From Peribacillus huizhouensis (GTDB lineage Bacteria > Bacillota > Bacilli > Bacillales > DSM-1321), in NCBI RefSeq assembly GCF_014138605.1, contig NZ_JACJHX010000003.1:186001-250000 (forward strand): 64,000 nucleotides of DNA, in the 5' to 3' direction. A program made the position numbers and the translations under genes. Positions 1 to 8,886 of the stretch are shown in pieces. The stretch's first letter is position 1. Every line of letters starts with the position of its first letter. The notes under the pieces are model-generated. The model made no database searches and was not told the DNA's origin. It saw only the letters and a list, made by a program, of their open reading frames with translations.

Positions 1-829
1 TAAAGCCCCTATCGAATATACGCGGTATATCCCTAGGATCAATGCCTCGTCCGAAATTTTTTACTTCAAGAATGGTTTGCTCAGCTTGCTCATAACTTGT
101 AATCATGATATCGGCTGCTGTACTATATTTGACTGCGTTTGTTAAGAGTTGTCTAATGATAAAAGCCAGCCATTTGGCATCACTAAGTACTTCAGTTATC
201 TCTAATTGGATTGCAAAGCCAATCCCTTTTTGTATGCACCATGATTGTAATGTTTTAATTTCAAAGAAAATGAGCGTTTCTAAGTTCGTATTTTCTATGT
301 ATAAATCATTTTCGATGGATGGAATACGCTTTTGATGGAGCTGCTGGTCAAGTAGAAGATGGATTCGCAACCATTCATAAGTTAAATGAGTTTTCATCAT
401 TTCATTGTCTAAGCGATCAATCATTAAATGCATCGCTGTCAACGGTGTTTTTACTTCATGAATCCAAGCCAATAGTTCATCTTTCTCTTGCTCTAAAGTT
501 AGTAGATTTTGTGAAGCTACCTGTTTTAGTAATTCGGTTTGGTTTGTCATACTATCTTCTATTATTTTTTCAAACGGACTTTCTGGATAGGCGATGCTCG
601 TTAAATCAAGATTGTTTTCTCTATCTACTAAACTTCTATAAAATTTCGTTTCTTTATGGTAGCGAAAGATCAAAAAGATTGTAAAAAAGATCATCGATAA
701 GAAGACAAGATAGAGGATGGGCTTAAGCGGAATTGCCGAATCAATGTAGGCGACAAAGATGATTAATAATTGTAAAAAAATAAATAAAATGATCCAGCTG
801 CCTCTTTCTATGACATATTTTTTAATCAT
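1..829 (-). CDS. Bce-type sensor histidine kinase, C-terminus cut by window edge
   Basis: Membrane histidine kinase that would phosphorylate the response regulator encoded just before it. The first 276 codons are visible. Two membrane segments lie at about residues 12-29 and 36-56 with almost no extracellular loop, the layout of intramembrane-sensing BceS-type kinases. The phospho-acceptor is His124 in AWIHEVKTPLTAM, and the N-box RQLLTNAVKYS and G1 segment IPRIFDRGF follow. The ATG overlaps the regulator stop by 8 bp, so the two are translationally coupled. In this family the kinase senses cell-envelope antibiotics through a partner ABC transporter; any such gene would lie beyond the window, so that role is inference. 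Confidence 0.92.
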   Translation of the reverse strand, partial: MIKKYVIERGSWIILFIFLQLLIIFVAYIDSAIPLKPILYLVFLSMIFFTIFLIFRYHKETKFYRSLVDRENNLDLTSIAYPESPFEKIIEDSMTNQTELLKQVASQNLLTLEQEKDELLAWIHEVKTPLTAMHLMIDRLDNEMMKTHLTYEWLRIHLLLDQQLHQKRIPSIENDLYIENTNLETLIFFEIKTLQSWCIQKGIGFAIQLEITEVLSDAKWLAFIIRQLLTNAVKYSTAADIMITSYEQAEQTILEVKNFGRGIDPRDIPRIFDRGF

Positions 830-1517
830 ATATAGTTGCCTCTTCTATGGCTTTGTATCCTTGCCCAACTTTCGTTTCGATAAAGCTTCCTAAACCAATT
901 TCATCGAGTCTTTTTCGTAAACGATTTACATTGACTGTTAGGGTGTTATCGCTGATAAAGCGCTTATCATCCCATAAGCTATTAATTAATTGCTCTCGAC
1001 TTACGATCTTATTTTTCTGCTCAATCAAAAGTTTTAAAATAAAAATCTCATTCTTTGACAGTTCTATTGATCCAGCAGTAGTGGTAACCGTATTTTTCTC
1101 ATAATCCACCGTTGCCCCACACCATGTTTTGAGCTCGATTTTTTCACTATTGTAATTATAGACACGACGAAGAATCGCTTGTACCTTTGCAATTAGCACA
1201 TCAAAATGAAAGGGTTTTTGGATATAATCATCCGCACCAAACTGCATAGACATCACAATATCAGTCGGATGATCGCGAGAAGATAAGAAGATAATTGGAA
1301 TGTTGGAATGTGATCGAATCATTCTACACCAATGAAACCCATCGAATTTTGGCAATTGAATATCAATAATAACTAAGTCAGGCTTTATATCCGTAAATTC
1401 TTGAATCACTTTACTAAAATCAGTAATCCCATAAACATCATAAGACCATTGGGCTAATCGATCTTTTATCTCATTAAATAGAGTCGTATCATCTTCAATT
1501 AACAAAAGTTTAAACAA
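822..1517 (-). CDS. OmpR-family response regulator, partner of Bce-type kinase
   Basis: DNA-binding response regulator of 231 residues, normal for the OmpR/PhoB family. The receiver domain (about 1-120) has the acidic pair at residues 9-10, the phospho-acceptor Asp52 (VIIDIQLP) and a conserved Lys (QKPFHFD). A winged-helix output domain occupies about 130-225 (ISDNTLTVNVNRLRKRL). It is encoded directly upstream of, and overlaps, the intramembrane-sensing kinase gene, as in bceRS, psdRS and yxdJK loci. By that analogy it probably controls an antimicrobial-peptide detoxification transporter, but the target genes are not in this window. Confidence 0.93.
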   Translation of the reverse strand: MFKLLLIEDDTTLFNEIKDRLAQWSYDVYGITDFSKVIQEFTDIKPDLVIIDIQLPKFDGFHWCRMIRSHSNIPIIFLSSRDHPTDIVMSMQFGADDYIQKPFHFDVLIAKVQAILRRVYNYNSEKIELKTWCGATVDYEKNTVTTTAGSIELSKNEIFILKLLIEQKNKIVSREQLINSLWDDKRFISDNTLTVNVNRLRKRLDEIGLGSFIETKVGQGYKAIEEATIYD

Positions 1518-2188
1518 CTGGATTCACCACGCCTTTAGATTAACTTTACAATAATTGTATAATAAATAATTAGTGTTTGCTATTGTGCTATGTGTTTTTT
1601 AGGATATATATAGTAGAATTTGATGCTAATTCTTCAACATGTAAACTTGCCTACCATTGTGGAATAAGGTTGAGAAAAAGGAACATGCCATATTGATAAA
1701 AGTTACTATTATCCAGGGATCGAAAAGAAGCTATCCTTAAAGTGAATATGGATGAGTTTTTTAGGAGAAGACTATTTAAAAAAAGCCTAGTATATATATG
1801 AATGAAAATGATTTTGGAAATATATAAGGTACAAAACCAAGGGCCATGCGTAAGAAAATATTCGATTGTTTAGATCAATATTTTTGAATTCCATTATACA
1901 TAGAAAAATTCATGGTGATAAAGTATAACATTGAATCTAACTAGAATTTGTAACAAAATAGATTGAAAATTTAAAAAGCATCGAATGACGGAATTAGTCA
2001 TACGTGTCACCTGTGTGTTTCGTGAAAACTGAGCCCTTCAAAAGGAGAAGGTCAGGGTTCAATATGGCCGTTTTATCACACTTCTTAGAATACTTTAAAT
2101 ACACCTTTGTTTGCGGAACCCCTTAAGGTTTTGGTGCAAAAATCATTAGATGACATCAATAAATTACAGAGATACAGGAGAGGAATAT
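1518..2188. other. intergenic region without a clear gene
   Basis: Upstream of two divergent genes. It is AT-rich with no convincing long reading frame. A 20-codon frame at 2074-2136 has an AAAAGGAG-type site well upstream and could be a leader peptide for the hydrolase gene, but this is weak. I see no strong promoter or operator. Confidence 0.3.
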
Positions 2189-3121
2189 ATGAAACAAGTC
2201 ATTGATAATATTCGAAACGATCAGCATTTGCTTTTTACATACGACTCACGTCCCATGACTGAAAATATGAAACGATACAGCGAGTTTTACAATCTCCCAA
2301 CAGAGAACGTAAAGTACCGTTACGGATTTGAACAAGTTGCTCATGAATGGCTGTTTATCCAATCCTTTCGTCCCTTACAGGTAAAATCTCATATTCTCCT
2401 TCTTCACGGATATTATGATCATACTGGAGTGTTAAGTGCTGTCATACGTTTTTTGGTTCAACAAGGGTTTCATGTGTTGATATTTGATTTACCGGGACAT
2501 GGATTGTCAACAGGAGAACGGGCAGTCGTTACGGAGTTTTCTCTCTATGCAGAAAGTATTCGTGAAGTCGTACACAGACACCTGTCCTCAAGCTCTCTTC
2601 CCGTCCATATCGTAGCTCACAGTACCGGAGCTGCTGCGGCAGTCGATTATATACTGAACAATCATGAATCGTCCCAGATTCGAAAAGTAGTTCTCATCTG
2701 TCCACTTATTCGGTCTTATCGCTGGAATGCAATCACCATCGGGATAAAACCATTAAAGGTGTTCACCCAGCAATTGAGAAGGGTGTTTCGAAACAATTCA
2801 TCAGATTCGAAGTTTTTGCGCTTTGTGAAGCAGGATCCATTGCAGTATGATAAAATCCCTCTCAGTTGGCTAGAAGCATTGATGAAATGGAATGAATCCA
2901 TCAAGGAAGGAACCCCTAGTCCTGTCCCTGTTCTCATCCTCCAGGGAAAAAAGGATACAACGGTGGATTGGCGATATAATGTCGTTTTCTTACTGAAGAA
3001 GTTTCCAAATATAGATGTTGAACTTATAGAGAACGGAAAACATCATTTATTAAATGAAGAAGAGCTGATGAGAGATAAGGTGTTTTCTTCTATCCATCGT
3101 TATTTAACAAGTGATGCGTAA
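2189..3121 (+). CDS. alpha/beta hydrolase, lysophospholipase-like
   Basis: Serine hydrolase of the alpha/beta fold, monoacylglycerol lipase/lysophospholipase (YtpA-like) branch. Visible motifs are the oxyanion segment LLLHGYYDH, the conserved GHGLSTG turn, a nucleophile elbow AHSTGA, the acid residue in LQGKKDTTVDW and the catalytic His in NGKHHLL. The first elbow Gly is replaced by Ala (usually GHSxGG). No signal peptide is seen, so it is probably cytosolic and acts on lipids or small esters; the substrate is unknown. I chose the ATG at 2189 because AGGAGAGGA lies just upstream; an in-frame ATG at 2150 lacks a site. It stands alone. Confidence 0.85.
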   Translation: MKQVIDNIRNDQHLLFTYDSRPMTENMKRYSEFYNLPTENVKYRYGFEQVAHEWLFIQSFRPLQVKSHILLLHGYYDHTGVLSAVIRFLVQQGFHVLIFDLPGHGLSTGERAVVTEFSLYAESIREVVHRHLSSSSLPVHIVAHSTGAAAAVDYILNNHESSQIRKVVLICPLIRSYRWNAITIGIKPLKVFTQQLRRVFRNNSSDSKFLRFVKQDPLQYDKIPLSWLEALMKWNESIKEGTPSPVPVLILQGKKDTTVDWRYNVVFLLKKFPNIDVELIENGKHHLLNEEELMRDKVFSSIHRYLTSDA

Positions 3122-3289
3122 ATGAGAACTCGCTCGCCTTTGGTTTTCGATGAAGCAAGGCGCTACGCAGAGGAGGAGGTCCAATTTTATGTTCTGTATT
3201 AGTTATATTTAAAGCTGTTTTGTTTATTTTTTTGATTAAAAAATAACTTTATTGGAGACTTACAATTCGTCATAGTTATATTTAGTAGG

Positions 3290-3415
3290 AGCGATATTCA
3301 GAGTTTTTTACCTAATGTTATTCCAGAAGATATGGTAAATAATATACTGGTAGCTGCTTATCATGTATCATCATTCGGATTCATGCAAAATTGGAACTTC
3401 ATCTTAATTTTCTGA
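3290..3415 (+). pseudogene. nitroreductase-family N-terminal remnant
   Basis: An open stretch of 41 codons reads SDIQSFLPNVIPEDMV, then ILVAAYHVSSFGFMQNWNF before a stop. This matches the start of NAD(P)H-dependent nitroreductases (R-S-x-R-x-F, then AA...PS.gfmQPW.f). There is no start codon or ribosome binding site and the FMN-binding remainder is missing, so it is a gene fragment. Its source could be a lost nfrA/nfsA- or BluB-like gene. Confidence 0.5.
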
Positions 3416-3506
3416 CATGGAATTAAGGAGCGGTGATGAAGAAGATTTTGATTGAGGTTTGTACTTATGATGTTTTTCTTATTGTGCTAGGCGCAAGGAG
3501 ATGGGA

Positions 3507-3539
3507 AATACAAACACCACTCAGAGTGGTGTTTGTATT
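3507..3539. terminator. strong hairpin between hydrolase region and sspH
   Basis: Perfect 15-bp inverted repeat (arms AATACAAACACCACT and its complement) with a 3-nt loop. There is no long T-run on either side. It lies downstream of sspH on the minus strand and may end that transcript or protect its 3' end. Confidence 0.5.
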
Positions 3540-3574
3540 GAAAGGTATTATTTATTCAGGATACATTTGACAAG

Positions 3575-3754
3575 TTAATGTTCTTTTAAGTTAGATAAAG
3601 GAATATCTTGTTCTTTCTTTGGTTCATCGAGGGGATAGATTCTAGCTATTTCATTATTTTCATCCACATTTTGAATATAGATTGGAACCCCATTATAGGT
3701 TACATTAGCCATAACTGGCGAAGCAGCAATCTCTTGTGCCCGTTGTTTGTTCAT
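3575..3754 (-). CDS. sspH: H-type small acid-soluble spore protein
   Basis: A 59-residue protein beginning MNKQRAQEIAASPVMANVTY, followed by NGVPIYIQ and IYPLDEP. This is the typical SspH family pattern (N-QRA-EI--SP-MANVTYNG-PIYI--VDE). SspH is a minor SASP made in the forespore and present in the spore core. The start is preceded by AAAAGGAGGTCATTATA, a near-ideal ribosome binding site. It is monocistronic, as is usual for minor SASP genes. This is good evidence that the organism forms endospores. Confidence 0.95.
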   Translation of the reverse strand: MNKQRAQEIAASPVMANVTYNGVPIYIQNVDENNEIARIYPLDEPKKEQDIPLSNLKEH

Positions 3755-4056
3755 TATAATGACCTCCTTTTGATTTGTAACAGTTATAATGTTTACTTTT
3801 AACTACTTAAGTATTCTTGTTATTCAATTTTAAGCAAACAGAAATTTAAATATGGTTACTCAACTGGGTGGCTTTAGTTGAAGATAATGAAAACCATTAT
3901 GTAACAGTTTTCTTAACTTATTATTGTGTGGTGTTTCATAATGGTCTGACCTCGCACACTAAATCAGCATGTAGTGCCCCATTCACTTATCGCATATTAT
4001 GTAGTTTTGAGGGGTCTGAACCACAGTTTCAAAAAATTAGAGCATGTTGAACCTAC
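3755..4056. other. intergenic region with weak GACCTC hairpin
   Basis: Upstream of sspH and downstream of the RNase J gene. Around 3945-4022 an imperfect inverted repeat begins GGTCTGACCTCGCAC and ends GAGGGGTCTGAACC, resembling the GACCTC hairpins near 17.2, 22.2 and 26.8 kb. It may end the RNase J transcript. No gene is supported here. Confidence 0.35.
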
Positions 4057-5730
4057 CTAAATTTCAATAATGATAGGGAGAATCATTGGTTTTCTCTTCG
4101 TATGTGTGAACACATATTGACCTACTGATTTTCTAATCTTTTGTTTCATTACATTCCATTGACGGATATTCTCTTCATTTAGTTCTTTAACGGTTTTCTT
4201 AACAATGGTGTTAATCTCTCTTAGGTGGTCATCGGAATCTCTTACATACATGAATCCACGCGATATGGTATCTGGTCCTGAAATAATTTTTCGTTCTAAT
4301 TTACTGAGCGTTAACACAATGACCAGCATTCCATCTTCCGAAAGTTGTTTCCGGTCTCGTAAGACAATTGCACCGACATCACCAACACTGATCCCGTCTA
4401 CATAGGTATCACCAGCTGGAATGTTTCGAGTCTGATTGGCAATTGAGTTTTCGATATCAACGACATCACCATTTTTAATGATAAATGTATTCTCTTTCTT
4501 TACTCCAACAGATTCGGCTAGCATTCGGTGGTGGTACAGCATTCTATATTCACCATGAATCGGGATGAAATAGGTTGGCTTCATTAATGTAAGCATGAGT
4601 TTTAAATCTTCCTGATAGCCATGACCCGAAACATGCATTCCGGTCGTGCTACCTGAGCCATAAATCACGTTAGCACCCAATTCGAATAAGTGATCGATAA
4701 TACGGGAAACATCTTTTTCATTCCCTGGTATTGGCGATGCAGCTAGAATAACAGTGTCCCCAGGATAAATGGAAACATCCCGATAGTTGCCAGTCGCGAG
4801 GCGACCAAGAGCGGCCATTGGCTCACCTTGACTTCCTGTACATAGGATGACTACCTTTTCAGGAGACATTTTATCAACTTCGTGTGCCTCAACGATCATC
4901 CCTTCAGGAAGCGTTAAATACCCACGTTCGATTGCAACTGATACGACATTCACCATACTTCGGCCAAGTAAGGAGAGCTTGCGTTTTGTCTTGATTGCAG
5001 CATCCACCACTTGCTGAACACGATTAATATTTGAAGCGAAGGTAGAAACAAAGATTTTCCCTTCGGCTTTCATAAAGGCCTCGTTCATATGGTTTCCAAC
5101 CATTTGTTCAGACGGAGATAAACCAGTACGTTCCGCGTTCGTACTTTCGGATATTAAAACTAAGACACCTTCTTTTCCAATTTCAGCCATTTTATGAATA
5201 TCTGGAGATTGATGATTAGCGGGTGTTAAATCGAATTTGAAGTCCCCGGTATGAACGACATTTCCTTCTGGTGTATGAAAGACAATGCCTAGACAATCAG
5301 GAATACTATGGCTTACTTTGAAAAAGGATACATGAATCTTTCCGAAATTCAGTTTTGATTCAGAATCAATCGTAACGAGTTTCGTATCTCTTATTAGCCT
5401 ATGTTCCTCTAATTTTAATTCAATAAGACCTAGTGTAAAATGAGTAGAATAAATGGGAACATTTAATTTCTTTAAAAAGTAAGGAATCCCACCGATATGA
5501 TCTTCGTGTCCATGTGTCACAATTAAAGCTCGAATTTTCTCCTTATTTTCTTCCAAGTAGGTAAGATCAGGGATAATTAAATCAATACCTAATAAACTTT
5601 CATCTGGAAACTTCCCACCACAATCAATAATCACGATATCATCTGAATATTGGAGCACATACATGTTTTTACCGATTTCATTTATGCCGCCTAATGCAAA
5701 AATGGATAATAAATTTTCATGTGTTCTCAA
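4057..5730 (-). CDS. ribonuclease J family
   Basis: Metallo-beta-lactamase/beta-CASP nuclease with 5'-3' exo- and endonuclease activity on RNA; in Bacillus these act in mRNA turnover and rRNA maturation. It has the ALGGINEIGKNMYV start, an intact metal motif THGHEDHIGG, the beta-CASP region FASNINRVQQV, CTGSQGEPMAAL, SGHG and the C-terminal end RKPMILPIIIE. Its metal motif is complete like RNase J1, unlike RNase J2, but overall it looks divergent from both, so it may be an extra paralogue. I chose the TTG at 5730 because GGGAGG lies 7 nt upstream; a longer in-frame start at 5751 places that site inside the gene. Length is 557 residues, normal. Confidence 0.93.
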   Translation of the reverse strand: MRTHENLLSIFALGGINEIGKNMYVLQYSDDIVIIDCGGKFPDESLLGIDLIIPDLTYLEENKEKIRALIVTHGHEDHIGGIPYFLKKLNVPIYSTHFTLGLIELKLEEHRLIRDTKLVTIDSESKLNFGKIHVSFFKVSHSIPDCLGIVFHTPEGNVVHTGDFKFDLTPANHQSPDIHKMAEIGKEGVLVLISESTNAERTGLSPSEQMVGNHMNEAFMKAEGKIFVSTFASNINRVQQVVDAAIKTKRKLSLLGRSMVNVVSVAIERGYLTLPEGMIVEAHEVDKMSPEKVVILCTGSQGEPMAALGRLATGNYRDVSIYPGDTVILAASPIPGNEKDVSRIIDHLFELGANVIYGSGSTTGMHVSGHGYQEDLKLMLTLMKPTYFIPIHGEYRMLYHHRMLAESVGVKKENTFIIKNGDVVDIENSIANQTRNIPAGDTYVDGISVGDVGAIVLRDRKQLSEDGMLVIVLTLSKLERKIISGPDTISRGFMYVRDSDDHLREINTIVKKTVKELNEENIRQWNVMKQKIRKSVGQYVFTHTKRKPMILPIIIEI

Positions 5731-6220
5731 ATCTAAACCTCCCAATGCCAATTAGTATTTTTAGCATTCCCTATTGAGACATCTTTAATTAAGTTTAAAT
5801 ACGCTAATCAGAAAGATAGATACAGCAAGTGATGTATCAATTTTGCAAAAAATTCTCAACAATAGTACAAGCCATTTCATATAAAGGACATATTATGTTA
5901 CGAAGAGAAGTTCCTGAAAAGCCTGAGGGCGTACTCGCCATTTTGGTGGTGCCGGGATGACAGGCAGGGGCATGATGGAAACTGATGACCACTTTTCCTA
6001 GACAATATTTTCGCTTTCTCAGCATCCGGAAATTGAGACTAAACCCTTCAAAGAAATCATTGGGCGTCACTGATAACCGACCGTTTTTGCCAGTGGGGTT
6101 CATGTAATTAACATTTACTTAAAATAACCTGGGAATCGAAACGCCTTTTCCTCCTACCGTTAGTGGAAGAGAGGAGGAGATTAAATGAAAATTAATTTAA
6201 GAAAAGGAGACATTTAGGGT
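5731..6220. other. intergenic region, no supported gene
   Basis: 490 bp between divergent genes. The stretch 5850-6100 is richer in GC than its surroundings and is open on the minus strand for 88 codons, but there is no ribosome binding site and no family I recognise. It may be a relic of a mobile or transferred gene. The region near 6205 carries the AAAAGGAG site of the next gene. Confidence 0.3.
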
Positions 6221-6805
6221 ATGTGTCCAAATAACTATGGTAATGAAAGTATACAGTCGAGTAAAAGTTCTATGTTGTCCCGTAAAGAGATAAAAGCCAT
6301 TGAATCCTGGATATCTCAAATGGGTGAATATCAATTTTTTATATCCGCGTATCAAAAAGCGGATATTGCAATGAATACGTTGAAATTCAAATATAAAGTG
6401 ATTGGACAGGGGTATAATCGAATCGTCTATGATCTCAATAATGGCTATATACTAAAAATTGCACTGTCTGATGTAGGATTAATAGGCAGCGCAAATGAAG
6501 CCTACATTTATAATAACTGCAATAAGGAGGTCCAAAAGTATATTTGTCCGGTTAAAGAGTTTGGGACCGGCTGGATTATTATGAAGAAGATGGAGATTGA
6601 TATACCAAAAGCCATCATGGAATATACGAAATTAATCGAGTTGAAATTAATATTCCTAAGTTACGGCATCATTCCAATAGATTTGCGGTTAGCTAATGTC
6701 GCATTCTCCAAGGATAATGAAATGGTTGTCATTGATTACGGTCTATTCACCATGGATCTCAAAAGCCCTGTGTTGCGCTGGATATTTAACGATGATTCTT
6801 TATAA
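6221..6805 (+). CDS. small protein-kinase-like protein
   Basis: A 194-residue protein with the order of motifs of a eukaryotic-like kinase fold. It has a glycine-rich start IGQGYNRIVYDL, a candidate ATP-binding Lys in YILKIA, an acidic residue in ANEAYIYN, a catalytic-loop-like IDLRLANVAF (Asp, Arg, Asn kept, His lost) and DYG in place of DFG. The C-lobe is very short, so substrate and activity are uncertain. It resembles the short YrzF/RIO-like kinases of bacilli, but I cannot assign it firmly. AAAAGGAGACATTTAGGGT precedes the ATG. It is followed by a terminator and stands alone. Confidence 0.65.
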   Translation: MCPNNYGNESIQSSKSSMLSRKEIKAIESWISQMGEYQFFISAYQKADIAMNTLKFKYKVIGQGYNRIVYDLNNGYILKIALSDVGLIGSANEAYIYNNCNKEVQKYICPVKEFGTGWIIMKKMEIDIPKAIMEYTKLIELKLIFLSYGIIPIDLRLANVAFSKDNEMVVIDYGLFTMDLKSPVLRWIFNDDSL

Positions 6806-6879
6806 AGATAGATGATGGAAAACGAATTGATGCGATGGTAATGACATTGCTTTTTTAGAATCTGTCCCTATATCAGCGC

Positions 6880-6908
6880 GCCCCCCTACTTAAACAGGGG
6901 GGATTTTT
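6880..6908 (+). terminator. rho-independent terminator
   Basis: C-rich/G-rich stem (CCCCCCT / AGGGGGG) with an 8-nt loop, followed by ATTTTT. It ends the kinase-like gene. Confidence 0.8.
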
Positions 6909-6984
6909 AATACTATCTTTATAAATTAACACTTATCCATTTTCGTTTTTTCACTTGAAAATAAGATTATTAATTTACACTTAA

Positions 6985-7350
6985 TTACTGCTTTAATTGA
7001 TTTAATTCCTGAACGCACGTTTGGACAAGAGTTACCGCCTGGCTCATCGCCGCTCCCCCACCAAATGCTGCAGTAACGCCAATAGCTTCAAGAATTTCTT
7101 GTTCTGAGCATCCTTGATCAAGGCACCCTTTAGTGTGATATATAATACAATACTCATCTTGAGAATAAAGGCTTATGCCTAAAGCAATAAGCTGTTTTTC
7201 TTTCTTAGATAAAACACCTTCTTTAAAGCACTCTTCTGTAAAGGCATTAAATTGTTCAGCGAGCTTAGGCATTTTCTGAGTAAATAAACCGAGTCCAGCT
7301 TTATATTCTTGAAGGGCGGCTTCTGTAGAAGTTCTAGATTCAAATTCCAT
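6985..7350 (-). CDS. carboxymuconolactone decarboxylase/AhpD-like protein
   Basis: A 121-residue all-helical protein of the AhpD/CMD superfamily. The core reads [22 protein letters not shown] with IIYHTKGC and [20 protein letters not shown]. In AhpD the active site is Cys-x-x-Cys with a nearby His; here one Cys precedes IIYH and the second motif Cys is missing, although a Cys occurs 5 residues later (KGCL). A thiol-peroxidase-type role is therefore unproven. GGAG lies upstream of the ATG at a slightly long distance. Monocistronic. Confidence 0.8.
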   Translation of the reverse strand: MEFESRTSTEAALQEYKAGLGLFTQKMPKLAEQFNAFTEECFKEGVLSKKEKQLIALGISLYSQDEYCIIYHTKGCLDQGCSEQEILEAIGVTAAFGGGAAMSQAVTLVQTCVQELNQLKQ

Positions 7351-7439
7351 ACATAGTTCAGCTCCATTTCAATAATTCTTTAATCCCAAATTAGTATGAG
7401 CTAAACACAAGCTGATTAATCAAAAACGATGTTAATTTA

Positions 7440-7573
7440 AGGCTGTTTTCCAACAGATTGTTGCTTTTAACAATTTTGCAAGCATAGAGTGGATTGTAGC
7501 GGAAAGCAAGTGCCTGCAGCGAAAAGGAACGGTTCATTAATTAAAAAAACAACAAACTATGCGAAAACAGCCT
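7440..7573. mobile_element. MITE copy 1, 134 bp
   Basis: Short non-coding element with imperfect terminal inverted repeats (AGGCTGTTTTC at the left, GAAAACAGCCT at the right, with weaker similarity extending about 28 bp). It is flanked by an exact 6-bp target duplication, AATTTA, at 7434-7439 and 7574-7579. Its ends match the 220-bp copies at 37.8 and 49.7 kb, but its interior differs. It encodes nothing. Confidence 0.8.
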
Positions 7574-7825
7574 AATTTAATTAGCAGCTTAACGAAGCAG
7601 ATAGATTCCCATTTATCCTTCTATATCAAGTAATCATATTTTTCCCTGATTGAAGTTTCACTTTATTGTTCCAGTAATAAAATAGTTTCAAGCATAGTAA
7701 AAAGGAGTAGGTTAAAGGTTTCCCCTTTTGCTAAGTGATAATCGTAGTTATAGACGCACTAATTCCGTTCCATGCACTGAAAACTATGTAGCCTCTTGTA
7801 AACGAATAAACGCTCAAATTAATTT

Positions 7826-8149
7826 TTAAGATTCTTTCTTATCGGGATTATATGTTGAGATAAAACCCAAAGATATAGTTAATACCAACAGTTGATAAAG
7901 GATATATATACCTATGTAGGCTCCGGTAAATAAGAAAAAGGGGTTTAAGAAAACAGCGTGGATATTCGTCATAAATACGCTTTTATTTTTAATAATTTCA
8001 AGAATAGATAGAGAAGCAATATTTCCAAAAATAAGTGTCGAGATGATAGCACCTATATTAAATATTAAACGGAACTTCATCCAGAATTTCTGTAAGATAA
8101 ACATGCTTAAAGGAAATACAATACTTGCTAGGACTAAAAAAATAATCAT
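7826..8149 (-). CDS. small integral membrane protein
   Basis: A 107-residue protein with about three hydrophobic segments (roughly 1-20, 28-50 and 66-95) and a short charged tail NPDKKES. GAAGGTAA precedes the ATG. I recognise no family. It lies downstream of the DUF2383 gene on the same strand, about 145 bp away, but a hairpin lies between them, so co-transcription is doubtful. Confidence 0.6.
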   Translation of the reverse strand: MIIFLVLASIVFPLSMFILQKFWMKFRLIFNIGAIISTLIFGNIASLSILEIIKNKSVFMTNIHAVFLNPFFLFTGAYIGIYILYQLLVLTISLGFISTYNPDKKES

Positions 8150-8189
8150 AAAAAATTACCTTCTTTATATAGTTAGAATTTTTTATCTC

Positions 8190-8262
8190 ACATTACCGGA
8201 AAGTCACTCCTCACCTAAGGCTTAGAAGATTCGACGAAGCGTAAGTGGGGAGTGATGCCAAT
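8190..8262. repeat. hairpin with CACTCCTCAC / GTGGGGAGTG arms
   Basis: Inverted repeat downstream of the DUF2383 gene; the arms TCACTCCTCAC and GTGGGGAGTGA pair with one mismatch. Its layout (CCGGAAAGT near the left edge) recalls the dispersed repeat at 10.2, 44.8 and 63.5 kb. It may act as a terminator. Confidence 0.45.
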
Positions 8263-8293
8263 ATCTTGAATTAGTAATTGAACACAAGTAATT

Positions 8294-8722
8294 CTAATGA
8301 ACTAAACCTTTTAAAAATTTCACATGTTCTCTGTCCTTATCCAATATCTCTTCAATCAATTGACGACTTTCTACATCTAAATCACCTTTTACGATTTCTT
8401 CTGATATATGAATCCCATAATAATCTTCTCCCTTTAATGCGTTATCTATTATTCCGACCGTTGTATCAGGTATTTTGAAAGAGCCTATGTAGCCTTGAAT
8501 GGAACCGATAATCCCTTCATCATCTACTGGCGTTCCCCCAAGGTTTTGAATTCTTTCTGCTACCTTTAAGGCGTGATGTTTATGATCTTGTTGAATCCTT
8601 TGAAAATCTTTTTTTGTGTTCGGGTCGTTTAATTTCTGTATGTGATGTTCATAAGCATGAATACCCATATACTGTCCTTTTAAAAAAGCATTTAATGTAT
8701 TTACTACATCGTTAACTTCCAT
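8294..8722 (-). CDS. DUF2383 ferritin-like four-helix protein
   Basis: A 142-residue helical protein of the PA2169/DUF2383 family. The ferritin-like metal ligands are visible: E and HH in YEHHIQ, DHKHHALK, and a second half with EDYYGIHISEEI and DREHVKFL. Family members are thought to bind a di-iron or similar centre; the biological role is poorly known, with stress or sporulation links suspected. AAAGGAGTG sits at a good distance from the ATG. It faces the divergent ydaG-like stress gene. Confidence 0.85.
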   Translation of the reverse strand: MEVNDVVNTLNAFLKGQYMGIHAYEHHIQKLNDPNTKKDFQRIQQDHKHHALKVAERIQNLGGTPVDDEGIIGSIQGYIGSFKIPDTTVGIIDNALKGEDYYGIHISEEIVKGDLDVESRQLIEEILDKDREHVKFLKGLVH

Positions 8723-8835
8723 AATAAAACACTCCTTTATTTATGTATTATTTGTCTAAAAGTAAGTACTATCCATTGCTAAAATTGGACGTATTATTTT
8801 TTACTTGCTCCAAGAAAATACATAGAAACGGTAGG

Positions 8836-8861
8836 GTTTAATCTGAAGAATAAGTGGAATA
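8836..8861 (+). promoter_or_regulatory. candidate SigB promoter of ydaG-like gene
   Basis: GTTTAA, a 14-nt spacer, then GGAATA: close to the general-stress consensus GTTTAA-N12-15-GGGTAT. It sits 26 bp before the start of a general stress protein gene and has the same spacing as the gsiB promoter at 41.2 kb. Confidence 0.6.
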
Positions 8862-8886
8862 GTACATAGAAAAGGAGTGAAAATCA

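Noticed and set aside
105..684. Two plus-strand frames at the window start
   Set aside because: They are the antisense of the histidine kinase gene, which has clear H-, N- and G-box motifs.
3868..4050. 60-codon plus-strand frame downstream of RNase J
   Set aside because: It covers an imperfect hairpin and lacks a ribosome binding site.
5837..6103. 88-codon minus-strand frame in GC-richer DNA upstream of RNase J
   Set aside because: No ribosome binding site, no recognised family, composition unlike neighbours; treated as possible relic only.
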